Below, in pieces: positions 27,486 through 35,571 of a stretch of DNA of 64,000 bases. The notes below the pieces were generated by a model that did not search any database, was not told the DNA's origin, and was given only the letters and a program-made list of their open reading frames with translations. Source of the DNA: Microbacterium karelineae (lineage in GTDB: Bacteria > Actinomycetota > Actinomycetes > Actinomycetales > Microbacteriaceae); contig NZ_WFIX01000179.1 of the NCBI RefSeq assembly GCF_009745985.1, positions 62,001-126,000 on the forward strand. The letters run 5' to 3'. How positions within the stretch are numbered: the stretch's first letter is position 1; every line of letters starts with the position of its first letter. The translations under genes and the position numbers were made by a program.

Positions 27486-27953
27486 TCAGTCCTCACCGAA
27501 CGGATCCTGCTCCGTGAGGGCGTGGAGGAGCTCGCCGAGGCGGTGCACGTCCTCGACGGGCCAGTCCGCGAGGCGCGCGTGGAGCGTCTGCTCCTGCCGG
27601 GCACGCACGACGGCGAGGCGGGTGCGGCCGCTCTCGGTCGGCTCGATCACGAACGACCGCCGATCGGACTCGTCCGGTCGACGGGCGACGAGGCCGGCCT
27701 CCTCGAGGTCGCGCACCGCTCGGCTGACCTGGCCCTTGTCCATGTCGAGCCAGCCGGCGAGGGTCGACGCGGTCACGGGAGCGTGCCGCGCGATCACCGT
27801 GAACATCTTGAATGTCGCGGGGTGCAGGCCGGGCTGGAGCGACTCGGCGTTGCGCTTCACGAGGCGGCGGAACTGCGCGAACACATCGCCCAGGCTGGAC
27901 TGGACGAACCGGATCGCCTCGGCGCGCTCGCCGTCGTCGGGGGTGTCAGTCAT
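27486..27953 (-). CDS. MarR-family transcriptional regulator
   Basis: 155 residues from ATG 27953 (MTDTPDDGERAEAIRF). Winged helix at about 45-115: VTASTLAGWLDMDKGQVSRA and VRDLEEAGLVARRPDESDRR, the MarR recognition helix and wing with the D-x-R-D/R-x-x motif. It overlaps the end of the MFS gene by 8 bases and is co-transcribed with it. The palindrome at 29715-29732, over the -10 of their promoter, is the likely target, so the pair is a self-repressed efflux operon. Confidence 0.88.
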   Translation of the reverse strand: MTDTPDDGERAEAIRFVQSSLGDVFAQFRRLVKRNAESLQPGLHPATFKMFTVIARHAPVTASTLAGWLDMDKGQVSRAVRDLEEAGLVARRPDESDRRSFVIEPTESGRTRLAVVRARQEQTLHARLADWPVEDVHRLGELLHALTEQDPFGED

Positions 27954-29658
27954 CGCGTCGCGGCGTGCCGGATCCGTCGGACTCGAATGTGGGGATCGCA
28001 CCCGTCGACGCTACCGCGGTCTGCGCGGCGCGTTCGGCGCCCACGCGCGACTCCGCCCGCTCGTCGGCGGATCCCGTCGCCGCCCTGCGCTCCTCGAGCC
28101 GCTGGATCGTCGTCTGCGTGACGAGGCGCGCGTTCGGCAGGAAGCAGATGGCCACGAGGCTCAGCACCGCCAGCGGCACACCCACGAGGAAGGCGTGCGC
28201 GATCGCGTTGGCGGCGACGTCCTCGATGATCACGGCGATCGCGCCCGGCATGTCGCGCGTCGTCGGCAGGGTTCCGGCGGCGAGCTGCTCGGCCACGGCC
28301 CGGCCCTCGGTGCCGAGCGATGCGACCGCGGCGCCGATCTCGGCCATGCGGTCGGTCACCTGCTGCGTCATGCTCGCCGCGAGCACGGATCCCATGATCG
28401 CGACGCCCGCCGTGCCGCCGACGGAGCGGAAGAAGTTGACGCCCGAGCTGGCGACGCCCATCTGGGCGGGATCCGCCGAGTTCTGCACGACGAGCACGAG
28501 GTTCTGCATCGTCATGCCCGTTCCGGCGCCGAGCAGGAACATGAACACCCCGACGAGCCACAGCGGGGTGTCGACGTGCAGCGTCGAGAGCAGCCCCGTG
28601 CCGCCGACGAGCAGCACGCCGCCGAGGACGAGGTACGGCTTCCACACACCGGTGCGCGAGACGATCTGCCCGACGATCGTCGATGCGCCGAGCATCCCGG
28701 CCGCCATCGGGATCGTCAGCAGCCCCGCCTCGGTCGGGCCGAAGCCGCGCGCGATCTGCAGGTACTGGCTGAGGTAGATCGCGGTGCCGAACATCGACAC
28801 GCCGATCGAGACGGAGGCGAGCACGGCGAGGGTGAACGTGCGATTGCGGAACATCCCCATGGGGATGAGCGGCTCGGCCGTCCGGCGCTCGACGAAGATG
28901 AACGCGATCGTCGCGACGAGGCCGATGCCGACCATGTAGAGCGTCTCCCAGCTCGCCCAGCCGTAGTCCGAGACGTTCGAGATCCACACGAGCAGGAATC
29001 CGGCCGCCACGCTGAGCAGCCCGATGCCGAGGTAGTCGATGCGGACCTTCCCCTCGCGGTGCTGCGAGATCCGGAGCGTGCGCACGATCACGATGAACGC
29101 GATGATGCCGAGGGGCACGCCGACATAGAAGTTCCAGCGCCAGCCGATCGTGTCGGTGAGGAGGCCGCCGAGGAGCGGGCCGCCGACCGTGCCGATCGCC
29201 ATGATGCCCGCCATGAGCCCCATGTAGCGACCGCGCTCGCGGGGGCTGATGATGTCGGCCATGAGGATCTGCGCGAGCGCCTGCAGCCCGCCGCCGCCGA
29301 TGCCCTGCAGGGCGCGGAAGAAGATCAGGGTCTCGACGTTCTGGCTCAGCCCGGCTCCCGCGCTGGCGAGCACGAACACCGTCAGGGCGATGAGCATGAG
29401 GACCTTGCGGTTGAGCAGGTCAGACAGCTTGCCCCAGATCGGGGTCGAGATCGCGGTCGTGAGCAGGGTCATGGTGACGACCCACGTGTAGGAGGTCTGG
29501 GATCCGCCCAGCTCGGGGACGATGATCGGCAGCGACGTGCCGACGACGGTCATCGACATCATCGAGCAGAACATCGCCAGGAGCAGACCCGAGAGGGCCT
29601 CGAGCACCTGGCGACGCGACATGGTGGCGGAGACGGTGGTGGAGTGCGGAGAGCTCAC
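27946..29658 (-). CDS. MFS multidrug efflux transporter, DHA2 (EmrB/QacA) type
   Basis: 570 residues with 14 predicted membrane helices. Motif A is visible as GKLSDLLNRKVLM and motif C as GLMAGIMAIGTVGGPLLGG. The length and the long loop before the last helices (LGTEGRAVAEQLAAGTLPTT) are typical of DHA2 drug/proton antiporters. The C-terminal ~55 residues are a charged, Ala-rich cytoplasmic tail. It precedes the MarR gene in one operon. The exported compound is not predictable. Confidence 0.88.
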   Translation of the reverse strand: MSSPHSTTVSATMSRRQVLEALSGLLLAMFCSMMSMTVVGTSLPIIVPELGGSQTSYTWVVTMTLLTTAISTPIWGKLSDLLNRKVLMLIALTVFVLASAGAGLSQNVETLIFFRALQGIGGGGLQALAQILMADIISPRERGRYMGLMAGIMAIGTVGGPLLGGLLTDTIGWRWNFYVGVPLGIIAFIVIVRTLRISQHREGKVRIDYLGIGLLSVAAGFLLVWISNVSDYGWASWETLYMVGIGLVATIAFIFVERRTAEPLIPMGMFRNRTFTLAVLASVSIGVSMFGTAIYLSQYLQIARGFGPTEAGLLTIPMAAGMLGASTIVGQIVSRTGVWKPYLVLGGVLLVGGTGLLSTLHVDTPLWLVGVFMFLLGAGTGMTMQNLVLVVQNSADPAQMGVASSGVNFFRSVGGTAGVAIMGSVLAASMTQQVTDRMAEIGAAVASLGTEGRAVAEQLAAGTLPTTRDMPGAIAVIIEDVAANAIAHAFLVGVPLAVLSLVAICFLPNARLVTQTTIQRLEERRAATGSADERAESRVGAERAAQTAVASTGAIPTFESDGSGTPRRDD

Positions 29659-29714
29659 GCGCGTCCTTTCTCACGAGAAACGGGGACGGAGCGCGGCGAC
29701 ATCGACGCGCAGAA

Positions 29715-29732
29715 AGTTGATGTACGTCAACT
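29715..29732. promoter_or_regulatory. Probable MarR operator
   Basis: AGTTGATGTACGTCAACT matches its own reverse complement at 16 of 18 positions. It covers the -10 box of the minus-strand promoter for the MFS/MarR operon. A partial second copy, GTTG...CAAC (29744-29759), covers the -35. Confidence 0.75.
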
Positions 29733-29758
29733 ATAAAACCTTGGTTGACTTTACGCAA
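29730..29758 (-). promoter_or_regulatory. Predicted promoter of the MFS/MarR operon
   Basis: On the minus strand: -35 TTGCGT (29758-29753), 17-bp spacer, -10 TATAGT (29735-29730). Transcription would begin near 29723 and run to the MFS start at 29658. Confidence 0.65.
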
Positions 29759-29818
29759 CTATCTGAACGACGTGCGTCGTTCCCGAAGCTCCCGACGTGC
29801 TCGGCTAGGGTCGTGAGG

Positions 29819-30499
29819 GTGCTGACCCCCGATCTGCAGGCCCGCGTCGTGGCTGACTCGCGAGACCGGGTCGCGTGGCTCAGGGCCCGCTCGCAGGGGA
29901 TCACCGCCACCGACGTCGCGCACCTGTCGACGCCCGCCTCGGTCCTGCGCGCGGCGAAGCAGAAGCTGCAGCCGTCGAGCTTCTCGGGCAACGCCTACAC
30001 CGACCATGGTCGCCGCCGCGAGCCGGAGATCGCCGCCTGGGTCGAGCGCGAACACGGGATCCTCCCGTCGACCGCCCTGTTCCGCTCCGACTCCGAGAAG
30101 CGCCACCTCGCCACGCCCGACGGCATCGCGCAGGACGACGACGGGCGCGTCACGCTCTCCGAGATCAAGACCACGAACAAGCCGTGGCGCACGATCCCGC
30201 GGCAGTACCTGCGCCAGGTGTGGTGGCAGCAGCACGTGCTCGGCGCCGAGCGCACGCTCTTCGTCTGGGAGGAGCATCGCGACTTCCGTCCCCTCCACGA
30301 CGACCCGAAGTGCGTGTGGATCGACCGCGACGAGAGCGAGATCGAGGGGCTCGTCACGATGGCGACCGCCCTGATCGACGAGCTCTACCAGCTGACCACC
30401 GGCCAGAAGATCCCGCAGGGCGACATGAGTCCGCGCGAGCAGGCCATGCTGCGCGCCGCCACCCAGGACGCCTACCGCGCCCTCGCTCTCACGGACTGA
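29819..30499 (+). CDS. YqaJ-type (lambda-exonuclease-like) nuclease domain protein
   Basis: 226 residues. PD-(D/E)XK nuclease core: HGRRREPEIAAW carries the early Glu, ATPDGIAQDDDG the Asp, and VTLSEIKTT the E-x-K; the later QYLRQVWWQQHVLGA helix is typical of YqaJ/lambda-Exo folds. GTG 29819 is chosen (AGGG 8 bp upstream); the start is uncertain, since the frame is open further upstream through the MarR promoter. No recombinase partner, integrase or phage gene is adjacent, so it appears to be a stand-alone chromosomal nuclease. Cellular role unknown; DNA end processing is an inference. Confidence 0.78.
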   Translation: MLTPDLQARVVADSRDRVAWLRARSQGITATDVAHLSTPASVLRAAKQKLQPSSFSGNAYTDHGRRREPEIAAWVEREHGILPSTALFRSDSEKRHLATPDGIAQDDDGRVTLSEIKTTNKPWRTIPRQYLRQVWWQQHVLGAERTLFVWEEHRDFRPLHDDPKCVWIDRDESEIEGLVTMATALIDELYQLTTGQKIPQGDMSPREQAMLRAATQDAYRALALTD

Positions 30500-30534
30500 C
30501 GGAATCGAGCCGCCAGAGGGGCGACTCGATTCCG
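30500..30534 (+). terminator. Terminator after the YqaJ-type gene
   Basis: CGGAATCGAG (30500-30509) pairs with CTCGATTCCG (30525-30534), extended by CGCC/GGCG inside. It begins right after the stop codon. Confidence 0.75.
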
Positions 30535-30625
30535 TTGTCCCTCTGGGCGGATCCGGCTTCGCCGTCCGCCTGGCCCAGCCCACCACATCCTCAGCCTCGA
30601 TCAGCACATCCTCAGGCTCACCGAT

Positions 30626-30655
30626 TTGGTGGCGCGCTCCCTGCTGTCGTACGAT
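30626..30655 (+). promoter_or_regulatory. Predicted rplJ-rplL promoter
   Basis: -35 TTGGTG (30626-30631), 18-bp spacer, -10 TACGAT (30650-30655), giving a start near 30662 and a leader of about 215 nt. Confidence 0.6.
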
Positions 30656-30775
30656 TGCGGAAGCCGAAGACCGCCGGTCGTCGGAACGCGTGCGAACGTG
30701 ATCCGATCGAAGCACTGCAGACGCAGGGGCCCGCGCAGGTGTACTGAATCTCTTCCCTGTTCAGCAGGATCCCAG

Positions 30776-30803
30776 AGCTCCGTGCGCTTGCGCAGGAGCT
30801 TTT
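30776..30803 (+). promoter_or_regulatory. Attenuator-like hairpin in the L10 leader
   Basis: AGCTCC (30776-30781) pairs with GGAGCT (30795-30800), and TGCGC with GCGCA inside (one unpaired G). TTT follows directly, so it looks like an intrinsic terminator inside the leader. This is consistent with transcription attenuation in the ribosomal protein L10 leader. Confidence 0.6.
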
Positions 30804-30877
30804 GTCATGTGTGCGGGCAGGCGGCGCGGCCGGCACCTCACCACCGTGAGGCGCCTCGTACGTATCAAGGAGTGGCC

Positions 30878-31393
30878 ATGGCGCTGAAGGAAGCATCGGT
30901 CGCCGAGCTCACCGACAAGTTCGAGAGCTCGACCGCCGTTCTGCTGACCGAGTACCGCGGCCTGACGGTTGCCGAGCTCAAGGAGCTCCGCGACAGCATT
31001 CGTCAGGATGCGGAATACGCCGTGGTGAAGAACACGCTGACCAAGATCGCCGCGGGCAACGCGGGGGTCACGGGCCTCGACGACGACCTCCAGGGGCCGT
31101 CGGCGATCGCCTTCGTGCACGGCGACCCGGTCGCCGTCGCGAAGGGTCTGCGCACCTTCGCCAAGGCACACCCTCTTCTCGTGGTCAAGGGCGGGTACTT
31201 CGACGGTGCCCCGCTCTCGGCGGAGGAAGTCAACAAGCTCGCTGACCTGGAGAGCCGTGAGGTTCTGCTGTCGAAGGTCGCCGGCATGATGAAGGCCTCG
31301 ATGTCGAAGGCTGCCGCCGTGTTCCAGGCGCTGCCCTCGAAGACCGTTCGCACGGTCGAGGCGCTGCGCGAGAAGACGGAGAACGCGGGCTGA
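30878..31393 (+). CDS. rplJ: 50S ribosomal protein L10
   Basis: 171 residues. Anchors the L7/L12 dimers to the ribosome. Conserved N-terminal rRNA-binding part [20 protein letters not shown] and [10 protein letters not shown] are visible; the C-terminal helix that binds L12 follows ([20 protein letters not shown]). ATG 30878 follows AAGGAG. rplL is 55 bp downstream. Confidence 0.97.
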   Translation: MALKEASVAELTDKFESSTAVLLTEYRGLTVAELKELRDSIRQDAEYAVVKNTLTKIAAGNAGVTGLDDDLQGPSAIAFVHGDPVAVAKGLRTFAKAHPLLVVKGGYFDGAPLSAEEVNKLADLESREVLLSKVAGMMKASMSKAAAVFQALPSKTVRTVEALREKTENAG

Positions 31394-31448
31394 TCGCCCA
31401 CGTTCGCACAACCCACCTACCTAGCTGAAAACACACAGGAGAATCAAC

Positions 31449-31832
31449 ATGGCGAAGCTCAGCACCGAAGAGCTGCTCAGCGCGTTCGAGGAGCTCACGC
31501 TCATCGAGCTCAGCGAGTTCGTGAAGGCCTTCGAGGAGAAGTTCGACGTCACCGCCGCCGCCCCGGCCGCCGTGGCCGTTGCCGGCGCCCCGGCCGCCGC
31601 CGCTGAAGAGGTCGAGGAGAAGACCGAGTTCGACGTCATCCTCGAGGGTGCCGGCGACAAGAAGATCCAGGTCATCAAGGCCGTCCGCGAGCTCACCTCG
31701 CTCGGTCTCGGCGACGCGAAGGGCCTCGTCGACGGCGCCCCGAAGGCCGTTCTCGAGGGTGTCGCGAAGGACGCCGCCGAGGACGCCAAGGCGAAGCTCG
31801 AGGAGGCCGGCGCCTCCGTCACGGTCAAGTAA
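31449..31832 (+). CDS. rplL: 50S ribosomal protein L7/L12
   Basis: 127 residues. N-terminal dimerisation helices ([20 protein letters not shown]), an Ala/Pro-rich hinge ([20 protein letters not shown]) and the factor-binding C-terminal domain ([37 protein letters not shown]). ATG 31449 follows AGGAG. A strong terminator follows 28 bp after the stop. Confidence 0.97.
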   Translation: MAKLSTEELLSAFEELTLIELSEFVKAFEEKFDVTAAAPAAVAVAGAPAAAAEEVEEKTEFDVILEGAGDKKIQVIKAVRELTSLGLGDAKGLVDGAPKAVLEGVAKDAAEDAKAKLEEAGASVTVK

Positions 31833-31860
31833 GACCGCGGCCTCAGCGCCTCTTTTCCGC

Positions 31861-31896
31861 GAAGCCCGCGGAGCCGATCACGGCTCCGCGGGCTTC
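31861..31896 (+). terminator. Terminator of rplJ-rplL
   Basis: Perfect 15-bp stem GAAGCCCGCGGAGCC / GGCTCCGCGGGCTTC with loop GATCAC. The downstream sequence CGTCGTGT is only weakly T-rich. Confidence 0.85.
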
Positions 31897-31913
31897 GTCG
31901 TGTCCAGCGCCTG

Positions 31914-31978
31914 AAGTCCACAGGTCTTCCGCGAGTCCGCTGCGAATCGCACCGGATTCGCGGAAGACCTGTGGACTT
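31914..31978. repeat. Palindromic repeat element, copy 1
   Basis: 25-bp arms (31914-31938 and 31954-31978) that pair at 24 positions plus one G-T wobble, around a 15-nt centre GCTGCGAATCGCACC that can itself fold (TGCGA/TCGCA). A second copy with the same centre and end sequence TCCACAGGTCTTC lies at 35513-35571. Directly follows the rplL terminator. Confidence 0.85.
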
Positions 31979-32014
31979 GTCCGGGCTTAGGGTCACCGTT
32001 GCGTCACGTCGGCG

Positions 32015-32028
32015 TGGGAGCGTTGCCA
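32015..32028. promoter_or_regulatory. Possible LacI/CebR-type operator
   Basis: TGGGAGCGTTGCCA matches 10 of 14 positions of its own reverse complement. It resembles the TGGGAGCGCTCCCA box known for sugar-responsive LacI proteins of actinobacteria. It lies 78 bp upstream of the sugar ABC operon. Confidence 0.4.
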
Positions 32029-32105
32029 CGGGGTGCCGCCCGCGGATAGATTCGGCGTGGGCGGAGACGCCCGTCAGGTCAACGACAGCCGATGGGGGCA
32101 CGACG

Positions 32106-33437
32106 ATGACAACACGACGGAACCGATGGATCCTCACGGGCGCCGGTCTCGCGACCGCGGCGCTCGCGCTCACGAGCTGCTCCGGCGGCCCCGGCGTCTC
32201 CGGGGGCGGTGACGGCGGAGACGGCGGCGAATCCGACAACCAGGTCACGGTCTACGGCACGATCGTCGACCACGAGGCTGAAGATCTCGAGCAGTCCTGG
32301 GCGGACTTCGAGGACGAGACGGGGATCGACATCGTCTACGAGGGATCCCAGGAGTTCGAATCGCAGATCGCGGTGCGCGCCCAGGGCGGCACCCCGCCCG
32401 ACCTCGCGATCTTCCCGCAGCCCGGCCTGTTCACCGACCTCGCGGCCCGCGACTACCTCGTGCCCGCCTCCGACGGCGTCGTCTCGAATGTCGAGGAGTA
32501 CTGGAGCGAGGACTGGGCCGGCTACCTCACCTATGAGGACCAGATGTACGGCGCGCCCTTCATGGCGAACATCAAGGGCTGGATCTGGTATTCGGTCCCG
32601 GCGTTCGAGGAGAACGGCTGGGAGGCGCCGACCTCGTGGCAGGGGCTGCTCGACCTCACCGAGGAGATCCGGGAGACGACCGATCAGCCGCCGTGGTGCG
32701 TCGGCTTCGGGTCGGACGCCGCGACCGGGTGGCCCGGCACCGACTGGATCGAAGACCTCGTGCTGCGCGCGCAGGGCGCCGATGTGTACGACCAGTGGGT
32801 CGCGAACGAGGTTCCCTTCACGGACGACGCGATCAAGCAGGCGTTCGACGACGCGGGCTCGATCATGCTCGACGAGAACTACGTCAACGCGGGTTTCGGC
32901 GGCGTCAGCTCGATCGACTCGACGGCCTTCGGAGACGTCGCGAACACGCTCGTCTCGGGCGACTGCATCCTCTCGCACCAGGCATCGTTCCTCGAGGGCT
33001 TCCTCATCGACGCCGGCGGCGAGGTCGCCGAGGACGGCGATGTGTGGGCGTTCATGATGCCTCCCTACGAGGAGGGCGGCGACCTGGCCGTCACGGGCGG
33101 CGGCGAGCTCGTCGGCGCGTTCAACGACGACGAGGACACGGTCGCGGTGCAGGAGTTCCTCTCGAGCGCCGAATGGGCCAACTCGCGGGTCGGCCTCGGC
33201 GGCGTGATCAGCGCGAACTCGGGCCTCGACCCGTCGCTCGCGTCGAGCCCGATCCTCCAGGAGTCGATCGCGCTGCTGCAGGACCCCGACACGGTCTTCC
33301 GCTTCGACGGATCCGACCTCATGCCGGGCGCCGTGGGATCCGGATCCTTCTGGAAGGGCATGCGCGACTGGGTCGGCGGCACCGACGTCGACAGGGTGCT
33401 CGAGCAGGTCGAGTCGGGCTGGCCGGCCGGCGAGTAG
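32106..33437 (+). CDS. Sugar ABC transporter substrate-binding lipoprotein (alpha-glucoside type)
   Basis: 443 residues. Signal peptide with lipobox LTSC and a Gly-rich linker (GGPGVSGGGDGGDGG), then a CUT1 receptor: DLAIFPQPGLFTDLAARDYL, PFMANIKGWIWYSVPAFEEN and PPYEEGGDLAVTGGGELV. The length and the partner permeases resemble alpha-glucoside (AglE-like) systems, but the ligand is not proven. ATG 32106 has GATGGGGG upstream. First gene of a three-gene operon bracketed by two palindromic repeats. Confidence 0.85.
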   Translation: MTTRRNRWILTGAGLATAALALTSCSGGPGVSGGGDGGDGGESDNQVTVYGTIVDHEAEDLEQSWADFEDETGIDIVYEGSQEFESQIAVRAQGGTPPDLAIFPQPGLFTDLAARDYLVPASDGVVSNVEEYWSEDWAGYLTYEDQMYGAPFMANIKGWIWYSVPAFEENGWEAPTSWQGLLDLTEEIRETTDQPPWCVGFGSDAATGWPGTDWIEDLVLRAQGADVYDQWVANEVPFTDDAIKQAFDDAGSIMLDENYVNAGFGGVSSIDSTAFGDVANTLVSGDCILSHQASFLEGFLIDAGGEVAEDGDVWAFMMPPYEEGGDLAVTGGGELVGAFNDDEDTVAVQEFLSSAEWANSRVGLGGVISANSGLDPSLASSPILQESIALLQDPDTVFRFDGSDLMPGAVGSGSFWKGMRDWVGGTDVDRVLEQVESGWPAGE

Positions 33438-33440
33438 GCC

Positions 33441-34574
33441 ATGGCCGCCTTCCTCGAGTGGCTCAGCTGGCTGTCGCCCTGGGTCCAGATCCCCGTCATC
33501 ATCGCGGTGTTCGCCGCGGTGGTGGGGGTCCTGCTCTTCTTCATCGAGATCGCACCGCGGTCGGGGCGGGTGTACACCGTCATCCGCCTCGCCGCGTGCG
33601 TGCTGATGCCGCTCGGCGTCATGTGGATCCTGCAGTCGTGGACGTGGGCGATCATCGCCGCCGGGGTCCTCGGTCTGCTGTTCTTCTGGCTCGACTTCCG
33701 CGCCAAGGCGGGCGCCGGGTACCTGTTCCAGCTGTTCGGATTCCTCGCGCCCGCGCTGATCCTGCTGATCGTCGGGCTCGTGTTCCCCGTGCTGCAGACG
33801 ATCGTGCAGTCGTTCATGAACTCGCGCGGCAACTCGTTCATCGGGCTCGACAACTACATCTGGATCTTCACGCAGCCGCAGGGCCTGCGCACGGTCGGCA
33901 ACACGATCGTGTGGGTGCTCATCGCGCCCGTCGCGTCGACCGTGATCGGGCTCGTCTACGCGTACTTCATCGACAAGACGCGCGGCGAGAAGATCTACAA
34001 GACGCTGATCTTCCTTCCGATGGCGATCTCGTTCGTCGGCGCGAGCATCATCTGGCGCTTCATGTACACGCCGCGCCCGGCGGACCGTGACCAGATCGGC
34101 TTCCTCAACCAGCTCATCGTGTGGCTGGGCGGCGAGCCGATCTCGTTCCTGCAGGTCGAGCCGTGGAACACGCTGTTCCTCATCGTCGTGTTCGTGTGGA
34201 TCTACACGGGCTTCGCGATGGTGGTGCTCTCGGCCGCCATCAAGGGCGTCCCGACGGAGCACCTCGAGGCGGCGCAGCTCGACGGCGCGAACGCGGCGCA
34301 GCGATTCATCCAGATCGTGGTGCCGGGGATCCGCTCGTCGATCGTCGTCGTCCTGACGACGATCGCGCTCACGTCGATGAAGATCTTCGACATCGTGCGC
34401 ACGATGACGGCGGGCGGCAACAACACCTCCGTCATCGCCAACGAGATGTACACGCAGTTCCGCAGCTTCGAATCGGGGCGCGCGGCGGCCTACGCCGTCG
34501 TGCTGTTCATCCTCGTGATGCCGCTGATCATCTACAACGCCCGACAGATGAACAAGCAGAAGGAGGTGCGGTGA
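33441..34574 (+). CDS. Sugar ABC transporter permease with extra N-terminal helices (AglF type)
   Basis: 377 residues, longer than a usual MalF-type permease because of two or three additional N-terminal membrane segments (VQIPVIIAVFAAVVGVLLFF, IRLAACVLMPLGVMWIL, then WAIIAAGVLGLLFFWLDF) before the classic core beginning FLAPALILLIVGLVFPVLQT. The EAA loop is EHLEAAQLDGANAAQRFIQI. ATG 33441 starts 3 bases after the receptor stop, and its stop overlaps the next ATG by one base. Transport core assignment is firm; the role of the N-terminal extension is unknown. Confidence 0.87.
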   Translation: MAAFLEWLSWLSPWVQIPVIIAVFAAVVGVLLFFIEIAPRSGRVYTVIRLAACVLMPLGVMWILQSWTWAIIAAGVLGLLFFWLDFRAKAGAGYLFQLFGFLAPALILLIVGLVFPVLQTIVQSFMNSRGNSFIGLDNYIWIFTQPQGLRTVGNTIVWVLIAPVASTVIGLVYAYFIDKTRGEKIYKTLIFLPMAISFVGASIIWRFMYTPRPADRDQIGFLNQLIVWLGGEPISFLQVEPWNTLFLIVVFVWIYTGFAMVVLSAAIKGVPTEHLEAAQLDGANAAQRFIQIVVPGIRSSIVVVLTTIALTSMKIFDIVRTMTAGGNNTSVIANEMYTQFRSFESGRAAAYAVVLFILVMPLIIYNARQMNKQKEVR

Positions 34575-35500
34575 TGAGCGAGACGCGAACCCTCGTGACG
34601 GGGGACAGGCCCCGCGCGCTCAAGGACGCGAAGCGCCGACTGACCTCGCCGTGGGCCACGATCGCGGCGCTCGTCATCGCGGTCATCTGGACGATCCCCA
34701 CCTTCGGCCTGTTCGTCTCCTCGTTCCGTCCGCGGACCGAGATCCAGACGACGGGATGGTGGACGGCGTTCCAGAACTGGGGATGGACGTTCGGCAACTA
34801 CGGCGAGGCGCTCGGCACGGCCACCGGCGGGCTGACGATGGCGCAGTCGTTCGTGAACTCGTTTGCGATCACGCTGCCGGCGGCGGTCATCCCGCTGATC
34901 ATCGCGACGCTCGCGGCCTACGGCTTCGCGTGGATGGACTTCCGCGGCAAGAACATCCTCTTCGTGAGCGTGTTCGCGCTGCAGATCGTCCCGATCCAGA
35001 TGGCGTTCATCCCGCTGCTGCAGCTGTTCTCGCGCGGTGAGATCTTCGGCTTCCCGATGATCCAGGCATTCGGCACGGCGGGCTACGCGCAGGTGTGGAT
35101 CGCCCACTCGATCTTCGCCCTGCCGCTCGCGATCTTCCTGCTGCACAACTTCATCGCGCAGATCCCCGCCGACGTCATCGAGGCCGCGCGCGTCGACGGT
35201 GCGGGCCACGGGCAGATCTTCTTCAGGATCGTGATGCCCCTGAGCATGCCGGCGATCGCGTCGTTCGCGATCTTCCAGTTCCTCTGGGTGTGGAACGACC
35301 TGCTCGTGTCGCTGATCTTCGCGGACGGCAACGTCGCGCCCGTGACGAAGCTGCTCGCGCAGATGACGGGGCAGCGCGGCGAGGACTGGCACCTGCTCAC
35401 GGCGGGCGCCTTCATCGCGATCATCGTGCCGCTGATCGTGTTCCTCCTGCTGCAGCGGTTCTTCGTGCGTGGCCTGCTCGCCGGCGCCTCGAAGGGCTGA
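34574..35500 (+). CDS. Sugar ABC transporter permease (AglG/MalG type)
   Basis: 308 residues. N-terminal cytoplasmic tail with many basic residues, six helices, TFGLFVSSFRPRTEIQTTGW in the MalG position, and the EAA loop DVIEAARVDGAGHGQIFFRI. ATG 34574 overlaps the stop of the preceding permease by one base; ribosome site AGGAGG (34561-34566) lies inside that gene. No ATPase follows, as in the nan-like cluster, so an ATPase encoded elsewhere is needed. Confidence 0.9.
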   Translation: MSETRTLVTGDRPRALKDAKRRLTSPWATIAALVIAVIWTIPTFGLFVSSFRPRTEIQTTGWWTAFQNWGWTFGNYGEALGTATGGLTMAQSFVNSFAITLPAAVIPLIIATLAAYGFAWMDFRGKNILFVSVFALQIVPIQMAFIPLLQLFSRGEIFGFPMIQAFGTAGYAQVWIAHSIFALPLAIFLLHNFIAQIPADVIEAARVDGAGHGQIFFRIVMPLSMPAIASFAIFQFLWVWNDLLVSLIFADGNVAPVTKLLAQMTGQRGEDWHLLTAGAFIAIIVPLIVFLLLQRFFVRGLLAGASKG

Positions 35501-35512
35501 GCGCGCATCATC

Positions 35513-35571
35513 TCCACAGGTCTTCGCCGAGTCCGCTGCGATTCGCACCGGACTCGGCGAAGACGTGTGGA
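35513..35571. repeat. Palindromic repeat element, copy 2
   Basis: 22-bp arms (35513-35534 and 35550-35571) pairing at 21 positions, centre GCTGCGATTCGCACC. Compared with copy 1, two adjacent stem positions are swapped on both arms (left CCG to CGC, right CGG to GCG), keeping the pairing. It begins 12 bp after the sugar ABC operon, so the two copies frame that operon. Confidence 0.85.

Larger units (their letters stand above)
30535..30877 (+). other. Intergenic leader region of rplJ (no gene)
   Basis: About 340 bases without a supportable gene. From left to right: a low-structure stretch to ~30620, a promoter (30626-30655), then a ~215-nt transcribed leader carrying the attenuator-like hairpin 30776-30800 and the rplJ ribosome site AAGGAG. 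Layout matches the L10 leader of other bacteria, through which L10(L12)4 can regulate its own synthesis. Confidence 0.6.
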
